From contig NZ_NSKB01000008.1 in assembly GCF_002286975.1 (NCBI RefSeq), forward strand, positions 1 through 64,000: a stretch of 64,000 nucleotides of DNA, in the 5' to 3' direction. Both the position numbers and the translations under genes were made by a program. This document shows positions 27,201-34,820 of this stretch, piece by piece (positions within the stretch are counted from its first letter, which is position 1; each line of letters starts with the position of its first letter). Origin of the DNA: Halomonas salipaludis. Lineage in GTDB: Bacteria > Pseudomonadota > Gammaproteobacteria > Pseudomonadales > Halomonadaceae. The notes under the pieces are model-generated. The model ran no database searches. It was not told the DNA's origin and saw only the letters and a program-made list of their open reading frames with translations.

Positions 27201-27694
27201 CAGAACAAATAGCTGAACGAGTTCAGCATCCCGTCGGAGTTGAGCAGACGCGCCACCTTGTGGCGGATCTTGAAGCCGCCCGGCGTGACGATGAGGGTGT
27301 AGCTCAGGTTCGCGGCCCAGATCCGCTGGCGCCCGAACTTGTCTTCGATCAAGTGCTCGGCGCAGCGCACCGTTACTTCGTCGCCCTCGACCTCGTCGAT
27401 GACGAAGCGCGACACTGTGCGAATGGTGCGGGCCGGCGGCGCCGAGGAGATCGAGAACCCCTGCTGGAAGCGGGCGATGCGGTCGCGCCGCATCTTGGCA
27501 TCGTCGTGGCAGAGGTTGAGCGTGTTGGCGAAGTCCTCGCCGTCGCCGATGGGCAGGGTGTAGAAGCCCTCCTCGCTCCACAGGGCGAGCCAGGCGTCGT
27601 AGTCCTGACGGTCCAGCATGTCCGCCTCGGCCCAGATGAAGGCTTCCGCATCGCGCAGCAGGGAGTCATTATCTCGCTTGATCATCTCGTTCAT
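27200..27694 (-). CDS. iacD: IacD-like ring-hydroxylating dioxygenase, small (beta) subunit
   Basis: A 164-residue small subunit with the NTF2-like fold of Rieske dioxygenase beta chains: AFIWAEADMLDRQDYDAWLALW, GFYTLPIGD, then the strand set ending VRCAEHLIEDKFGRQRIWAANLSYTL. It is structural and partners IacC. The start at 27694 overlaps the iacC stop by four bases (ATGA). The longer open frame upstream lies inside iacC and is rejected. Confidence 0.88.
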   Translation of the reverse strand: MNEMIKRDNDSLLRDAEAFIWAEADMLDRQDYDAWLALWSEEGFYTLPIGDGEDFANTLNLCHDDAKMRRDRIARFQQGFSISSAPPARTIRTVSRFVIDEVEGDEVTVRCAEHLIEDKFGRQRIWAANLSYTLIVTPGGFKIRHKVARLLNSDGMLNSFSYLF

Positions 27695-28959
27695 GCCTGC
27701 ATCATCCTCTTCCACATGTCGTACGCCGCCCGCATGCCGGTCTCGGCACTGATATGGCCGCGGGGCCCCACCTCGCCCGGCTGCTCGTCGACGAGACCGC
27801 GATTGAGCAGAATGGGCAGCTCCGCGCCCCCTTTGACGCCGCGTTGTATGCGCTCCCACACCTCCGCGTCGTCGGGCGAGCCGAAGCCCATCGGCCCCTG
27901 GAAGTGTTCGTGCAGGCGCAGGCGCACCTGGTTGGCCGCCTCCGGGCCGCCGTCCATGCCGATGGCGATGTGACGAATGTCGGTCCGCTCGACGTTCACC
28001 GGCGTCAAGACGCGGAAGAAGGCCAGCGAGAACGAGACGTTGGGAAACAGATTGAGGTTGAAGCCGGCCCCGCCCACGGCGCGCACGATGCGCCTCACCT
28101 GCTCATCGGGGTAGCCTTCGTCGCGCAGCTCCCGGGCCAGCTCCGTAAAGCGCTCGGGGATCGGCGCCTCGAGGTTGTCGTCGAGATCCACCAGCTCGGG
28201 GATCATGACCATCACCGAGTGGCCGTTGCCGAGATCCTCGACGTACCCCTTGCCCTGATCCAGGAAGGAGAAGACCTCCTCGGTCTCGTCATCCAACGAC
28301 TGCAGGAAGGACTTGTGCACGACGGGGAAATGATAGGCGTCAGTGGTGTTCTCGAGCTGGACCTTCCAGTTCATCGGCACGCTGAACTGATGCTCGCCCA
28401 GCACCTTGACTGGATAGCCCGCCCCCTGCTTCATGAACAGGTCGATCCACTTGGTGACCGGACCGAGGAAATCGACCAGCGGTTCGGCTTCTTCATTGAA
28501 GGTGGCGAAGACCATGCCGGCGTAGGACTCGGTGCGCAGCTTGAGCAGGCCGTGCTGCGCCTTGTCGAAATCGTCGCCGTACTGCTCGGGGTAAGGCAGC
28601 GCCCGCAGCGAGCCATCCAGCCCGTAGCCCCAGCCGTGGTAAGGGCACTGGAACGAGGAGGTCTTGCCCTTCTTCACCTCGCACACCGTGGCGGCACGAT
28701 GGCGGCAGCGGTTCACCATGACGTGGATCGCACCCTTCCTGTCGCGCACCACGATCACCGGCTCGAGCCCCACCTGGGAGAGCCTGAACGAACCCTTTTC
28801 GGGGAACTCGCTTTCGTGGGCAACCCACACCCAGGTTTTCTTGAAGATTTTCTGCATCTCCTCCTCGAACAGCCTGGGATCCTCGTACATGGGCGTGCGA
28901 ATGTGATCCTTGAACACCAGCTCGTGAGGGGTGATGTCGATCTTGTTTTGGCTATTCAT
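27691..28959 (-). CDS. iacC: IacC-like Rieske ring-hydroxylating dioxygenase, large (alpha) subunit
   Basis: A 422-residue oxygenase subunit. The Rieske cluster ligands are C85-R-H87 and C105-P-Y-H108. The mononuclear iron site is in NTTDAYHFPVVH (H210 and H215, with D207 as the inter-subunit bridge) and a C-terminal acidic residue near 363 (SPDDAEVW). In known Iac systems this oxygenase acts late, on the dioxindole-acetate intermediate, leading to catechol. GAGGT precedes the start. It is encoded 60 bases after iacB and is coupled to iacD. The assignment to IacC rests on the full cluster content as well as the sequence. Confidence 0.9.
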   Translation of the reverse strand: MNSQNKIDITPHELVFKDHIRTPMYEDPRLFEEEMQKIFKKTWVWVAHESEFPEKGSFRLSQVGLEPVIVVRDRKGAIHVMVNRCRHRAATVCEVKKGKTSSFQCPYHGWGYGLDGSLRALPYPEQYGDDFDKAQHGLLKLRTESYAGMVFATFNEEAEPLVDFLGPVTKWIDLFMKQGAGYPVKVLGEHQFSVPMNWKVQLENTTDAYHFPVVHKSFLQSLDDETEEVFSFLDQGKGYVEDLGNGHSVMVMIPELVDLDDNLEAPIPERFTELARELRDEGYPDEQVRRIVRAVGGAGFNLNLFPNVSFSLAFFRVLTPVNVERTDIRHIAIGMDGGPEAANQVRLRLHEHFQGPMGFGSPDDAEVWERIQRGVKGGAELPILLNRGLVDEQPGEVGPRGHISAETGMRAAYDMWKRMMQA

Positions 28960-29019
28960 GATGACCTCGAATTAGCTATTGGCGGCCCTTTTCGAAACGG
29001 CTTGCCGATGGTTTTTCCG

Positions 29020-29367
29020 TCACTCGGGCACGACCAGTTCGCGCCCGATTCGCGCCTCGACCCGGCAGTATTTCCACAGCTTGTAGGTGCCGTCGCCCAC
29101 CGGCGTGGTGCGGAAGAAGTTGCAGGCCTCGACGATGGATTCGTAGTCCTCCACGTCGGCCATGATGTAGAAGGTCCAGGGGGCGGCGAGGGAGGGGCCG
29201 ACCTGAATGCGGTCGTCGTCCATGATGCCCAGGATCGTCAAGCCGGGCAGGCCGTCGATGCCCTGCAACATCTCGCGGGTGGCCTCCCACACCTGCTTGG
29301 CCTCCTCGGCGGTGGCGTTCATGAAGTTCTGATTGATGCCGCAGCAAAACAGTACGCGATGCATCAT
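29020..29367 (-). CDS. iacB: IacB-like small protein of unknown function
   Basis: A 115-residue protein without a recognised catalytic motif. It has a two-strand, helix pattern (RVLFCCGINQ, AKQVWEATREML, WTFYIMADVEDYESIVEACNFF) that suggests a ferredoxin-like alpha-beta barrel, as in small mono-oxygenase or EthD-type proteins. Every described iac cluster carries a small protein next to iacA named IacB, with no established function. The start has tandem ATG codons at 29367 and 29364 after GGAG. It lies 31 bases from the iacA stop. Name given by position and size. Confidence 0.65.
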   Translation of the reverse strand: MMHRVLFCCGINQNFMNATAEEAKQVWEATREMLQGIDGLPGLTILGIMDDDRIQVGPSLAAPWTFYIMADVEDYESIVEACNFFRTTPVGDGTYKLWKYCRVEARIGRELVVPE

Positions 29368-29398
29368 GATGCTCTCCTTTCTCAGTTATCGTTTCGGC

Positions 29399-30544
29399 TC
29401 ACAGGTAACCCGGCAGGGGGTCGTGATCGAAGAAGATGGCCCCGGCGTTCTTCCAGGTGATCTCGCCCATGAAGGCGTGCTGGGTGCACAGCGATGCGTC
29501 ACGCAAAATGCGTGACAAGGGGTGGCCGTTCTCGGCACCGGTCATGCCGCTGATCTGGTACACGCTGCGGATGGCCTCGGCGCACTCATGGGTCAGGTGG
29601 GTAGCGGAGAGTCGCAGCAGGTTGATCTGCTCGCGGCTCGGCTCGCCGCCGGCCTCGACGGCACTCCAGGCCGATTCGGTGCTGTCGTAGAAGAAGGCAC
29701 GGGCGGCACGCACCCGGGCCTCGGCCTTGGCCAGGCCGATCTGGGCGTACTCGCGTTCGCCCAGATTGGGCGCCCCGGTGACCGACTTGCGCCCTCCGGC
29801 CATGGCCCGCACCACGTCCAGAGCCTCCCGCGCCAGCCCCAGGGTGGTGACCGCCAGTACCTGGGTGGCAAAGGAGAGGGCGGGGTAGCGGAAGAAGGGC
29901 GCGTCGATGGTGGCCCTGGCGCCGCGCACGAAGGTCCACTCCTCGGCAACGTAGGCCTCGTCCACCACCAGGTCGTGGCTGCCGGTGGCGACCATGCCCA
30001 GCATGTTCCAGGTGGGGTCGATGCGAACCTGCTCGCGGGGCAGCACCGCCATGCGCGGCAGGGCGCCGGGGTCGTCGGGCTGGATGCCGACACCGCACAG
30101 CGAGGCGCTCATGCAACCGCTGGCGAATTTCCAGCGCCCCTTGATGCGAAAGCCGCGGTCGACCCGCTCGGCGGGATGGGGCGGAAAGATACCCCCCGCG
30201 AACACCACGTCGGGAGAGTCCTTCCAGATCTGGGTGATGGTCGCCTCGGGCAACGCCGCCAGGTAGGCGGGGTTCATGCCGAAGCTAGCCACCCAGCCGG
30301 CGGAACCGTCGGCCGCCGAAATGGCTTCGACCATCTTCAGGAACTCGGCGGGGGATTTCTCATCGCCGCCGTACCTGGCCGGCACCATGGCGCGATAGAC
30401 GCCAATGGCCTTGAACTCCTCGACGATGTCCGGCGAGAGGTGTCGCTGTGCTTCGAACTCTTCTCGCCGCTGGCGGATATTGTCGAGCAGCGCATCGAAG
30501 CGCTCCTCTCCGCCCCACTGGGCTTTATCGACCTGGCTGTGCAT
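29399..30544 (-). CDS. iacA: IacA-like flavin-dependent monooxygenase (acyl-CoA dehydrogenase fold)
   Basis: A 381-residue group D flavin monooxygenase with the acyl-CoA dehydrogenase fold. Segments include VPARYGGDEKSPAEFLKMVEAI, ADGSAGWVASFG, IKGRWKFASGCM and the C-terminal helix bundle ending near HPLSRILRDASL. In known systems IacA begins indole-3-acetate breakdown by hydroxylating the indole ring at C2 with reduced flavin from IacG. The start at 30544 has CAGGAGAAG and overlaps the end of iacH by 20 bases. Proteins of this fold also act on dibenzothiophene and 4-hydroxyphenylacetate, so the substrate rests on the cluster content. Confidence 0.85.
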   Translation of the reverse strand: MHSQVDKAQWGGEERFDALLDNIRQRREEFEAQRHLSPDIVEEFKAIGVYRAMVPARYGGDEKSPAEFLKMVEAISAADGSAGWVASFGMNPAYLAALPEATITQIWKDSPDVVFAGGIFPPHPAERVDRGFRIKGRWKFASGCMSASLCGVGIQPDDPGALPRMAVLPREQVRIDPTWNMLGMVATGSHDLVVDEAYVAEEWTFVRGARATIDAPFFRYPALSFATQVLAVTTLGLAREALDVVRAMAGGRKSVTGAPNLGEREYAQIGLAKAEARVRAARAFFYDSTESAWSAVEAGGEPSREQINLLRLSATHLTHECAEAIRSVYQISGMTGAENGHPLSRILRDASLCTQHAFMGEITWKNAGAIFFDHDPLPGYL

Positions 30545-31697
30545 GGGCTTCTCCTGTTGTTTGAATGGCCTCGTCAGGCCCTGTACCCACCAAGTAGCGC
30601 GCGACCAGATAGCGCGCGGCCCGGCAGACACTGGCGTCATCGCCACGCCGGCCAATGAGCTGCAGGCTCACCGGCCGTCCCCGGCTCGGGGGCAGAGGCA
30701 GGCTCAGGGCGGGATGCCCCGAAAGATTGAAGGGCCGCACCAGGGACGAGACGCTCAGGTCCTGCTGCCCCACCTCGGCTGCCGCGCGGGTCAGCGGAAA
30801 GTGCGGCAGTGTCGGCAGCGCCAGCACCTCGTAAGTCTCGAGCAGCCGGTCGACGGCGGCAGTGAAGGCCAGGCGCACCGCTTCGGCCTCGCGCAGTTCG
30901 GCGTCGGTGGTCTCGGCGGCCGCACGCAGGCGGCGCTCCACGTCACTTCCCAGGCGGCCGCTGTCGAGCCAGGCGGCACAGGCCATGTAGGTTTCGCGCT
31001 TGATCAGCGCCATGGCGGCATCAAAAGCTTCGTCCATCAGCGGCAGATCGCCCTTCTTGCCGGCCAGCCCGGCGCCTTCGAGACACGCCTCCACCGCAGC
31101 GAGAACCGTCGTATCGGCCGCCACCTCTAGCCTGCACAGGCGTGGCATCGCCGCGCCCTCTCCGACCGCGAAACCGTCGTCCACGGCCGCCATGAAGGCG
31201 ATCAGCTCATCGAGATCGGCGCTGAGCGGTCCCACGCAGTCCAGGCTGCTGAACGTGGGCATGACCCCGTGCCGACCGAGCCGACCGAAGGTGGGCTTCA
31301 ATCCGTACACACCGCAGCAGGCTGCCGGCACCCGGATCGAGCCGCCCGTGTCGGTGCCGATGCCGATCTCGGCCAGGCCCGCCGCGACCGCCGCCGCCGA
31401 GCCGCTGGAAGACCCACCCGGGATCAGTGCCGGGAAGCGCGGATTCTCGGGGGTGCCTGTCCAAGCGTTGAGCCCGGTCATGCCGAACGCCAGCTCATGC
31501 AGGTTGGCCTTGCCGACGATGCGGTAACCGGCTGCCAGCGTGCGCTCGACGATCTCGGCATGCCTCTTGGCCGCCGGCGCACCGGCCAGCGCCGCCGAGC
31601 CCGCCCGGGTCGGGTAGCCGGCGATATCGATGCTGTCCTTGACCACGACTCGCTTGGGGCCCGTGCCGAGGTCGAGAGCTTGGATGAGAGATGACAT
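30525..31697 (-). CDS. iacH: IacH-like amidase
   Basis: A 390-residue amidase-signature hydrolase with the complete Ser-cisSer-Lys triad: K20 (VVVKDS), S96 (PGGSSSGS) and S120 (DTGGSIR). In iac clusters IacH is the amidase that could release indole-3-acetate from its amide or act on an amide intermediate. It is the first gene of the twelve-gene unit. The start at 31697 is used because the amidase fold begins there; the frame is open to 31733 but crosses the palindromic operator. Relatives are GatA and indoleacetamide hydrolase. Confidence 0.85.
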   Translation of the reverse strand: MSSLIQALDLGTGPKRVVVKDSIDIAGYPTRAGSAALAGAPAAKRHAEIVERTLAAGYRIVGKANLHELAFGMTGLNAWTGTPENPRFPALIPGGSSSGSAAAVAAGLAEIGIGTDTGGSIRVPAACCGVYGLKPTFGRLGRHGVMPTFSSLDCVGPLSADLDELIAFMAAVDDGFAVGEGAAMPRLCRLEVAADTTVLAAVEACLEGAGLAGKKGDLPLMDEAFDAAMALIKRETYMACAAWLDSGRLGSDVERRLRAAAETTDAELREAEAVRLAFTAAVDRLLETYEVLALPTLPHFPLTRAAAEVGQQDLSVSSLVRPFNLSGHPALSLPLPPSRGRPVSLQLIGRRGDDASVCRAARYLVARYLVGTGPDEAIQTTGEAHAQPGR

Positions 31698-31717
31698 GGC
31701 AGCCTTTTGTTTATTTC

Positions 31718-31733
31718 TCACATGAAATTTCAA
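31718..31733 (-). promoter_or_regulatory. Palindromic operator, copy 1, upstream of iacH
   Basis: Plus-strand block TCACATGAAATTTCAA containing the perfect 10-base palindrome TGAAATTTCA (31723-31732). It begins 21 bases upstream of the iacH start codon. On the minus strand a weak -10-like TTAAAT lies directly upstream, so a bound protein would sit at the transcription start region. The same block occurs at 34754 and 37064. Confidence 0.72.
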
Positions 31734-31808
31734 GTATTTAATGGCACGCTGATTCGTTTCTTGACCTACTTTCGCCCTACCTATTTACCTTCACTTCCTA
31801 CCTTTACT

Positions 31809-33098
31809 TCAGAGAACGAACAGCACGATCTCGGGCACCAACAGCAGCAGCGCGATGCATATCAGATAAGGCGACATGAAGTAGCCGACGCCGCGAAAGA
31901 TCTCGCCGAAGCTGAGCTCGGGATCGAGGCTCTTGACGATGAAGGCATTGACCCCCACCGGCGGTGTGATCGCTCCCATGCTGGTCACGATGCAGACCAT
32001 GATGCCGAACCAGATCGGGTCGTAGCCCAGCACCAGCGCCACCGGGAAGAAGATGGGAATCGAGATGATCAAGAAGCCCATGGCATCCATCAACGCCCCA
32101 CCGATCACGTAGATCAGCAGCACGCAGGCCATGACCAGCACCGCCGGCAGGGGCAGCGCCGCGGCCCACTCGCCAACCAGGAAGGGCAGCCGTGTCACGG
32201 TCAGGAAGCGCCCGAACACCACCGCTCCTGCCACCAGCATCAGGATCATCGCCGAGGTTCTGAGGGTGTTGCTCAAGGCGTCACGCAGCATCGCCCATGT
32301 GAACCGTCCACGCAGGCCGATGATGGCGATGGCGCCGACGCAGCCAACCGCCGCCGCCTCGGTGGAGGTGAACCAGCCGGCGAACAGCCCGCCCAACACC
32401 AGGATGAAGAGCGCGAATATCTCCAGCACGCCCTTGAGCGAGGCTAGTCGCACGCCCCAGCTGGAGCGCACGCCGGCCGGCGCCATCTCCGGGTTGCGCC
32501 AGCAGAGATAGGCAATGGTCAGCACGAAGAGCGTCATCAGGATCAAGCCGGGCACGATGCTGGCGATGAAGAGGTCGCGAATGGCCAGCTCGGCCTGCAG
32601 CGCGATCACGATCAACACGGCACTCGGCGGAATGATGATGCCCAGGGTGCCGCCGGTGGCGACGCTGCCGGCGCTCAGCGCCTTCTGGTAGCCGAACTTC
32701 TTCATTTCCGGCAGGGCAATGGTACCCACCGTGGCGGCCGTCGCCGTGTTGGAACCGCACACCGCGGCGAACCCGGCGCTGCTCAGGATCGTCGTCGTGG
32801 CCATGGAGCCCTGACGATGCCCCGTCCAGGCGTATGAGGCAGCGAAGAGTTTCTCGGTGATTCCCGAGCGGAACAGCAGCTCCCCCATGAAAACGAACAG
32901 CGGTATGACGCTCAGGGAGTAGGAGGAGAGCTGCTCCCAGATACCCGAGCTGATGATGTTGTATGCCGCCATGGGGCTGGTGATGTGCAGCATCCCGAAG
33001 AAGCCGACGATGAACATGGCAAAGCTGATGGGCATTTTCAGCACGATCAGCAGGAAAAGCGCCAGCACGCCAACGATGGCCAACATGGTGAAGCTCAT
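31809..33098 (-). CDS. dctM: TRAP transporter large permease subunit DctM
   Basis: A 429-residue inner-membrane protein with about twelve hydrophobic segments and the DctM hallmarks: MPISFAMFIVGFFGM near the N-terminus, GSNTATAATVGTIALPEM near residue 125 and GGTLGIIIPPSAVLIV near 150. The TRAP large subunit moves an organic acid using a sodium gradient after delivery by DctP. Its start overlaps the dctQ stop by four bases. It ends 112 bases before iacH, and that gap contains operator copy 1. Confidence 0.93.
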   Translation of the reverse strand: MSFTMLAIVGVLALFLLIVLKMPISFAMFIVGFFGMLHITSPMAAYNIISSGIWEQLSSYSLSVIPLFVFMGELLFRSGITEKLFAASYAWTGHRQGSMATTTILSSAGFAAVCGSNTATAATVGTIALPEMKKFGYQKALSAGSVATGGTLGIIIPPSAVLIVIALQAELAIRDLFIASIVPGLILMTLFVLTIAYLCWRNPEMAPAGVRSSWGVRLASLKGVLEIFALFILVLGGLFAGWFTSTEAAAVGCVGAIAIIGLRGRFTWAMLRDALSNTLRTSAMILMLVAGAVVFGRFLTVTRLPFLVGEWAAALPLPAVLVMACVLLIYVIGGALMDAMGFLIISIPIFFPVALVLGYDPIWFGIMVCIVTSMGAITPPVGVNAFIVKSLDPELSFGEIFRGVGYFMSPYLICIALLLLVPEIVLFVL

Positions 33099-33571
33099 GC
33101 TTGCTTACTCCGAGTCAGGCACTCCAGCACGTCCACCAGCAGCACCAGGCAGAACGCGGTGAAGCCGAAGGCGACCATGTAGATGATGGGATAGATGGCC
33201 AAGCGCAGAGACTGCGAGACGGTGCCACGCTGCATGGCCAGGATGCCGTACTCCCAGAGCTTGAACGCCACCATGGCGAAGAACAGCAGGCTCGTCAGCG
33301 CCACCAGGGCCTGTATGAGACGCTGTAATCCCCGAGGCATTCGAGCCACCAGCATATCCAGCTCGATGTGCGCCTTGGTGGCCTGGGCATAGGCCAGGGA
33401 TAACGCCACCACCACCGCCGTGAGCCAGCCCACCACCTCGGTGGTACCGCCGAATGAGGAGGCGAACTGGCGCATGACGATATTGGTCACCACCAGCAGC
33501 ATCATCGCCAGCAAGGCCGTCCCGGCGAGGGCAAGCAATAACCGACTGACCAAAAGAGAGAGTCTATTCAT
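33095..33571 (-). CDS. dctQ: TRAP transporter small permease subunit DctQ
   Basis: A 158-residue protein with four membrane helices (about residues 8-30, 45-65, 85-108, 127-150). WLTAVVVALSLAYAQATKAHIELDML is the conserved DctQ core with its buried acidic/basic pair. The start at 33571 was chosen from the first hydrophobic helix; the frame upstream encodes no membrane or conserved sequence. It is coupled to dctM by ATGA and follows dctP by 74 bases. Confidence 0.9.
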   Translation of the reverse strand: MNRLSLLVSRLLLALAGTALLAMMLLVVTNIVMRQFASSFGGTTEVVGWLTAVVVALSLAYAQATKAHIELDMLVARMPRGLQRLIQALVALTSLLFFAMVAFKLWEYGILAMQRGTVSQSLRLAIYPIIYMVAFGFTAFCLVLLVDVLECLTRSKQA

Positions 33572-33645
33572 GAGCCAGCACTCATCGTGTCGAATGTTTC
33601 CCGGGCCAAGGCCCGGGCACCTGTCGCTACTAGCTGGTCCTGTCA

Positions 33646-34692
33646 CTACTGCTGATATTGCTCGAACAGCTCGAGCATGCGCTCATGAAATTCATGCGCC
33701 GGCAGGCCCAGCTCGGCCACGCGGGCCAGCCGCGCCTCATTGATCGGTACCAGCCGCTCGGTCCAGCGGGCCGCCTCTTTATCGCTTAGCGAAAGCACTT
33801 CGACGCCCTCTTCCTCGCGCGCCCACTCCAGCGTCGCCTCGACGTGGGAATCGAGATAATCCCCGGCGAAGAAGGCCATTTCGGCGCCCAGCTCATCGAT
33901 GACCTGCTGAACGTCCTCGGGCAGCGACTCCCAGCGCTGGCGGTTCATGACCGCCACCAGTACCGCATTGGTCAAGGGGTAGTCGGTGACGTACTTGACG
34001 GTGCGCGCATAGCGCAGATCCCTCAGCACTTCCCGTGAACTGATATAGCCGTCGACGACACCGGCCTGCAGCGCCTCGCCGGTATCGGCCTGGGAGAGCG
34101 CTACCGGCACCCCGCCCAGCGCCGCTAGTACATCGGTGCTGTCGCCAGGTACACGGATCTCCTGACCGTGTAGCGCCTCCAGCGAGGTGATCGGGTCCTT
34201 GGTCTGCAAATAGCCGGGTTCGGAGGTGAAGGCTGTAATCACCTTGAAGTCCTCGAGCCCCAACTGCTCAGGGGGGAATTCCTGAATCAGGTCGTAGAGT
34301 GTCTGACTGGCCACGGTCGAGTTGACCGCCTGGCCGGTGATACTGCCCACCAGGTTGAGCAGCGGAAAGCGGCTCGGCTCATAGGAAGTGATCGAAAGGC
34401 CGATGTCGGCGACGCCGTTCAGCACGCCGTCGTACATGTTGTTGGCGGATAGGAGGGTACTGCCGGGAAAGGTGTTCACCGTCACACGTCCGTCAGTGCG
34501 GCGCTCAAGCTCCTCCGCCCAACGCTCCATCTGCACGCCGGGAAAGGTGCTGGCAGGCGAAATGAAGGCATAGCTGAGGGTGATGTCGCTGGCTGCTACG
34601 AGCGGGCTTGCCAGGGCACTCATCAGCACACCCGCCAGCCCGATGGCACCGGCCACGCGCCGAAGGCTCGACACTGGATTCTTCGTCATCAT
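33646..34692 (-). CDS. dctP: TRAP transporter periplasmic solute-binding protein DctP
   Basis: A 348-residue secreted binding protein. The signal peptide (VAGAIGLAGVLMSALASPLVAA) is followed by ITLSYAFISPASTFPGVQMERWAEELE, the usual DctP start. The ligand-anchoring arginine region is GQEIRVPGDSTDVLAALGG (about residue 165). Tandem ATG codons at 34692 and 34689 follow an AGGTAGGA site. The gene starts 61 bases downstream of operator copy 2, which ties this transporter to the iac unit. Substrate may be indole-3-acetate or another aromatic acid; inference only. Confidence 0.92.
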   Translation of the reverse strand: MMTKNPVSSLRRVAGAIGLAGVLMSALASPLVAASDITLSYAFISPASTFPGVQMERWAEELERRTDGRVTVNTFPGSTLLSANNMYDGVLNGVADIGLSITSYEPSRFPLLNLVGSITGQAVNSTVASQTLYDLIQEFPPEQLGLEDFKVITAFTSEPGYLQTKDPITSLEALHGQEIRVPGDSTDVLAALGGVPVALSQADTGEALQAGVVDGYISSREVLRDLRYARTVKYVTDYPLTNAVLVAVMNRQRWESLPEDVQQVIDELGAEMAFFAGDYLDSHVEATLEWAREEEGVEVLSLSDKEAARWTERLVPINEARLARVAELGLPAHEFHERMLELFEQYQQ

Positions 34693-34747
34693 GGGTCCTA
34701 CCTCTCTTATCGTTGTTGTCCGGATGCTTCTGTGTCATCCGATACAC

Positions 34748-34769
34748 TCAATATCACATGAAATTTCAA
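34748..34769 (-). promoter_or_regulatory. Palindromic operator, copy 2, upstream of the TRAP dctP gene
   Basis: Contains TCACATGAAATTTCAA (34754-34769) and six further bases (TCAATA) that are identical in copy 3. On the minus strand the palindrome falls between a TTGCAT and a TGATAT in roughly -35/-10 spacing (16 bases), which would suit a repressor. Confidence 0.7.
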
Positions 34770-34820
34770 GCAATGCAAATTGCACACATCTGTCCGCAGA
34801 GCGAACGTTAGCTGCCTGGC

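Noticed and set aside
27754-29460. A 568-codon open frame on the plus strand
   Set aside because: Antisense to iacB-iacC with their conserved metal sites; no recognisable domain.
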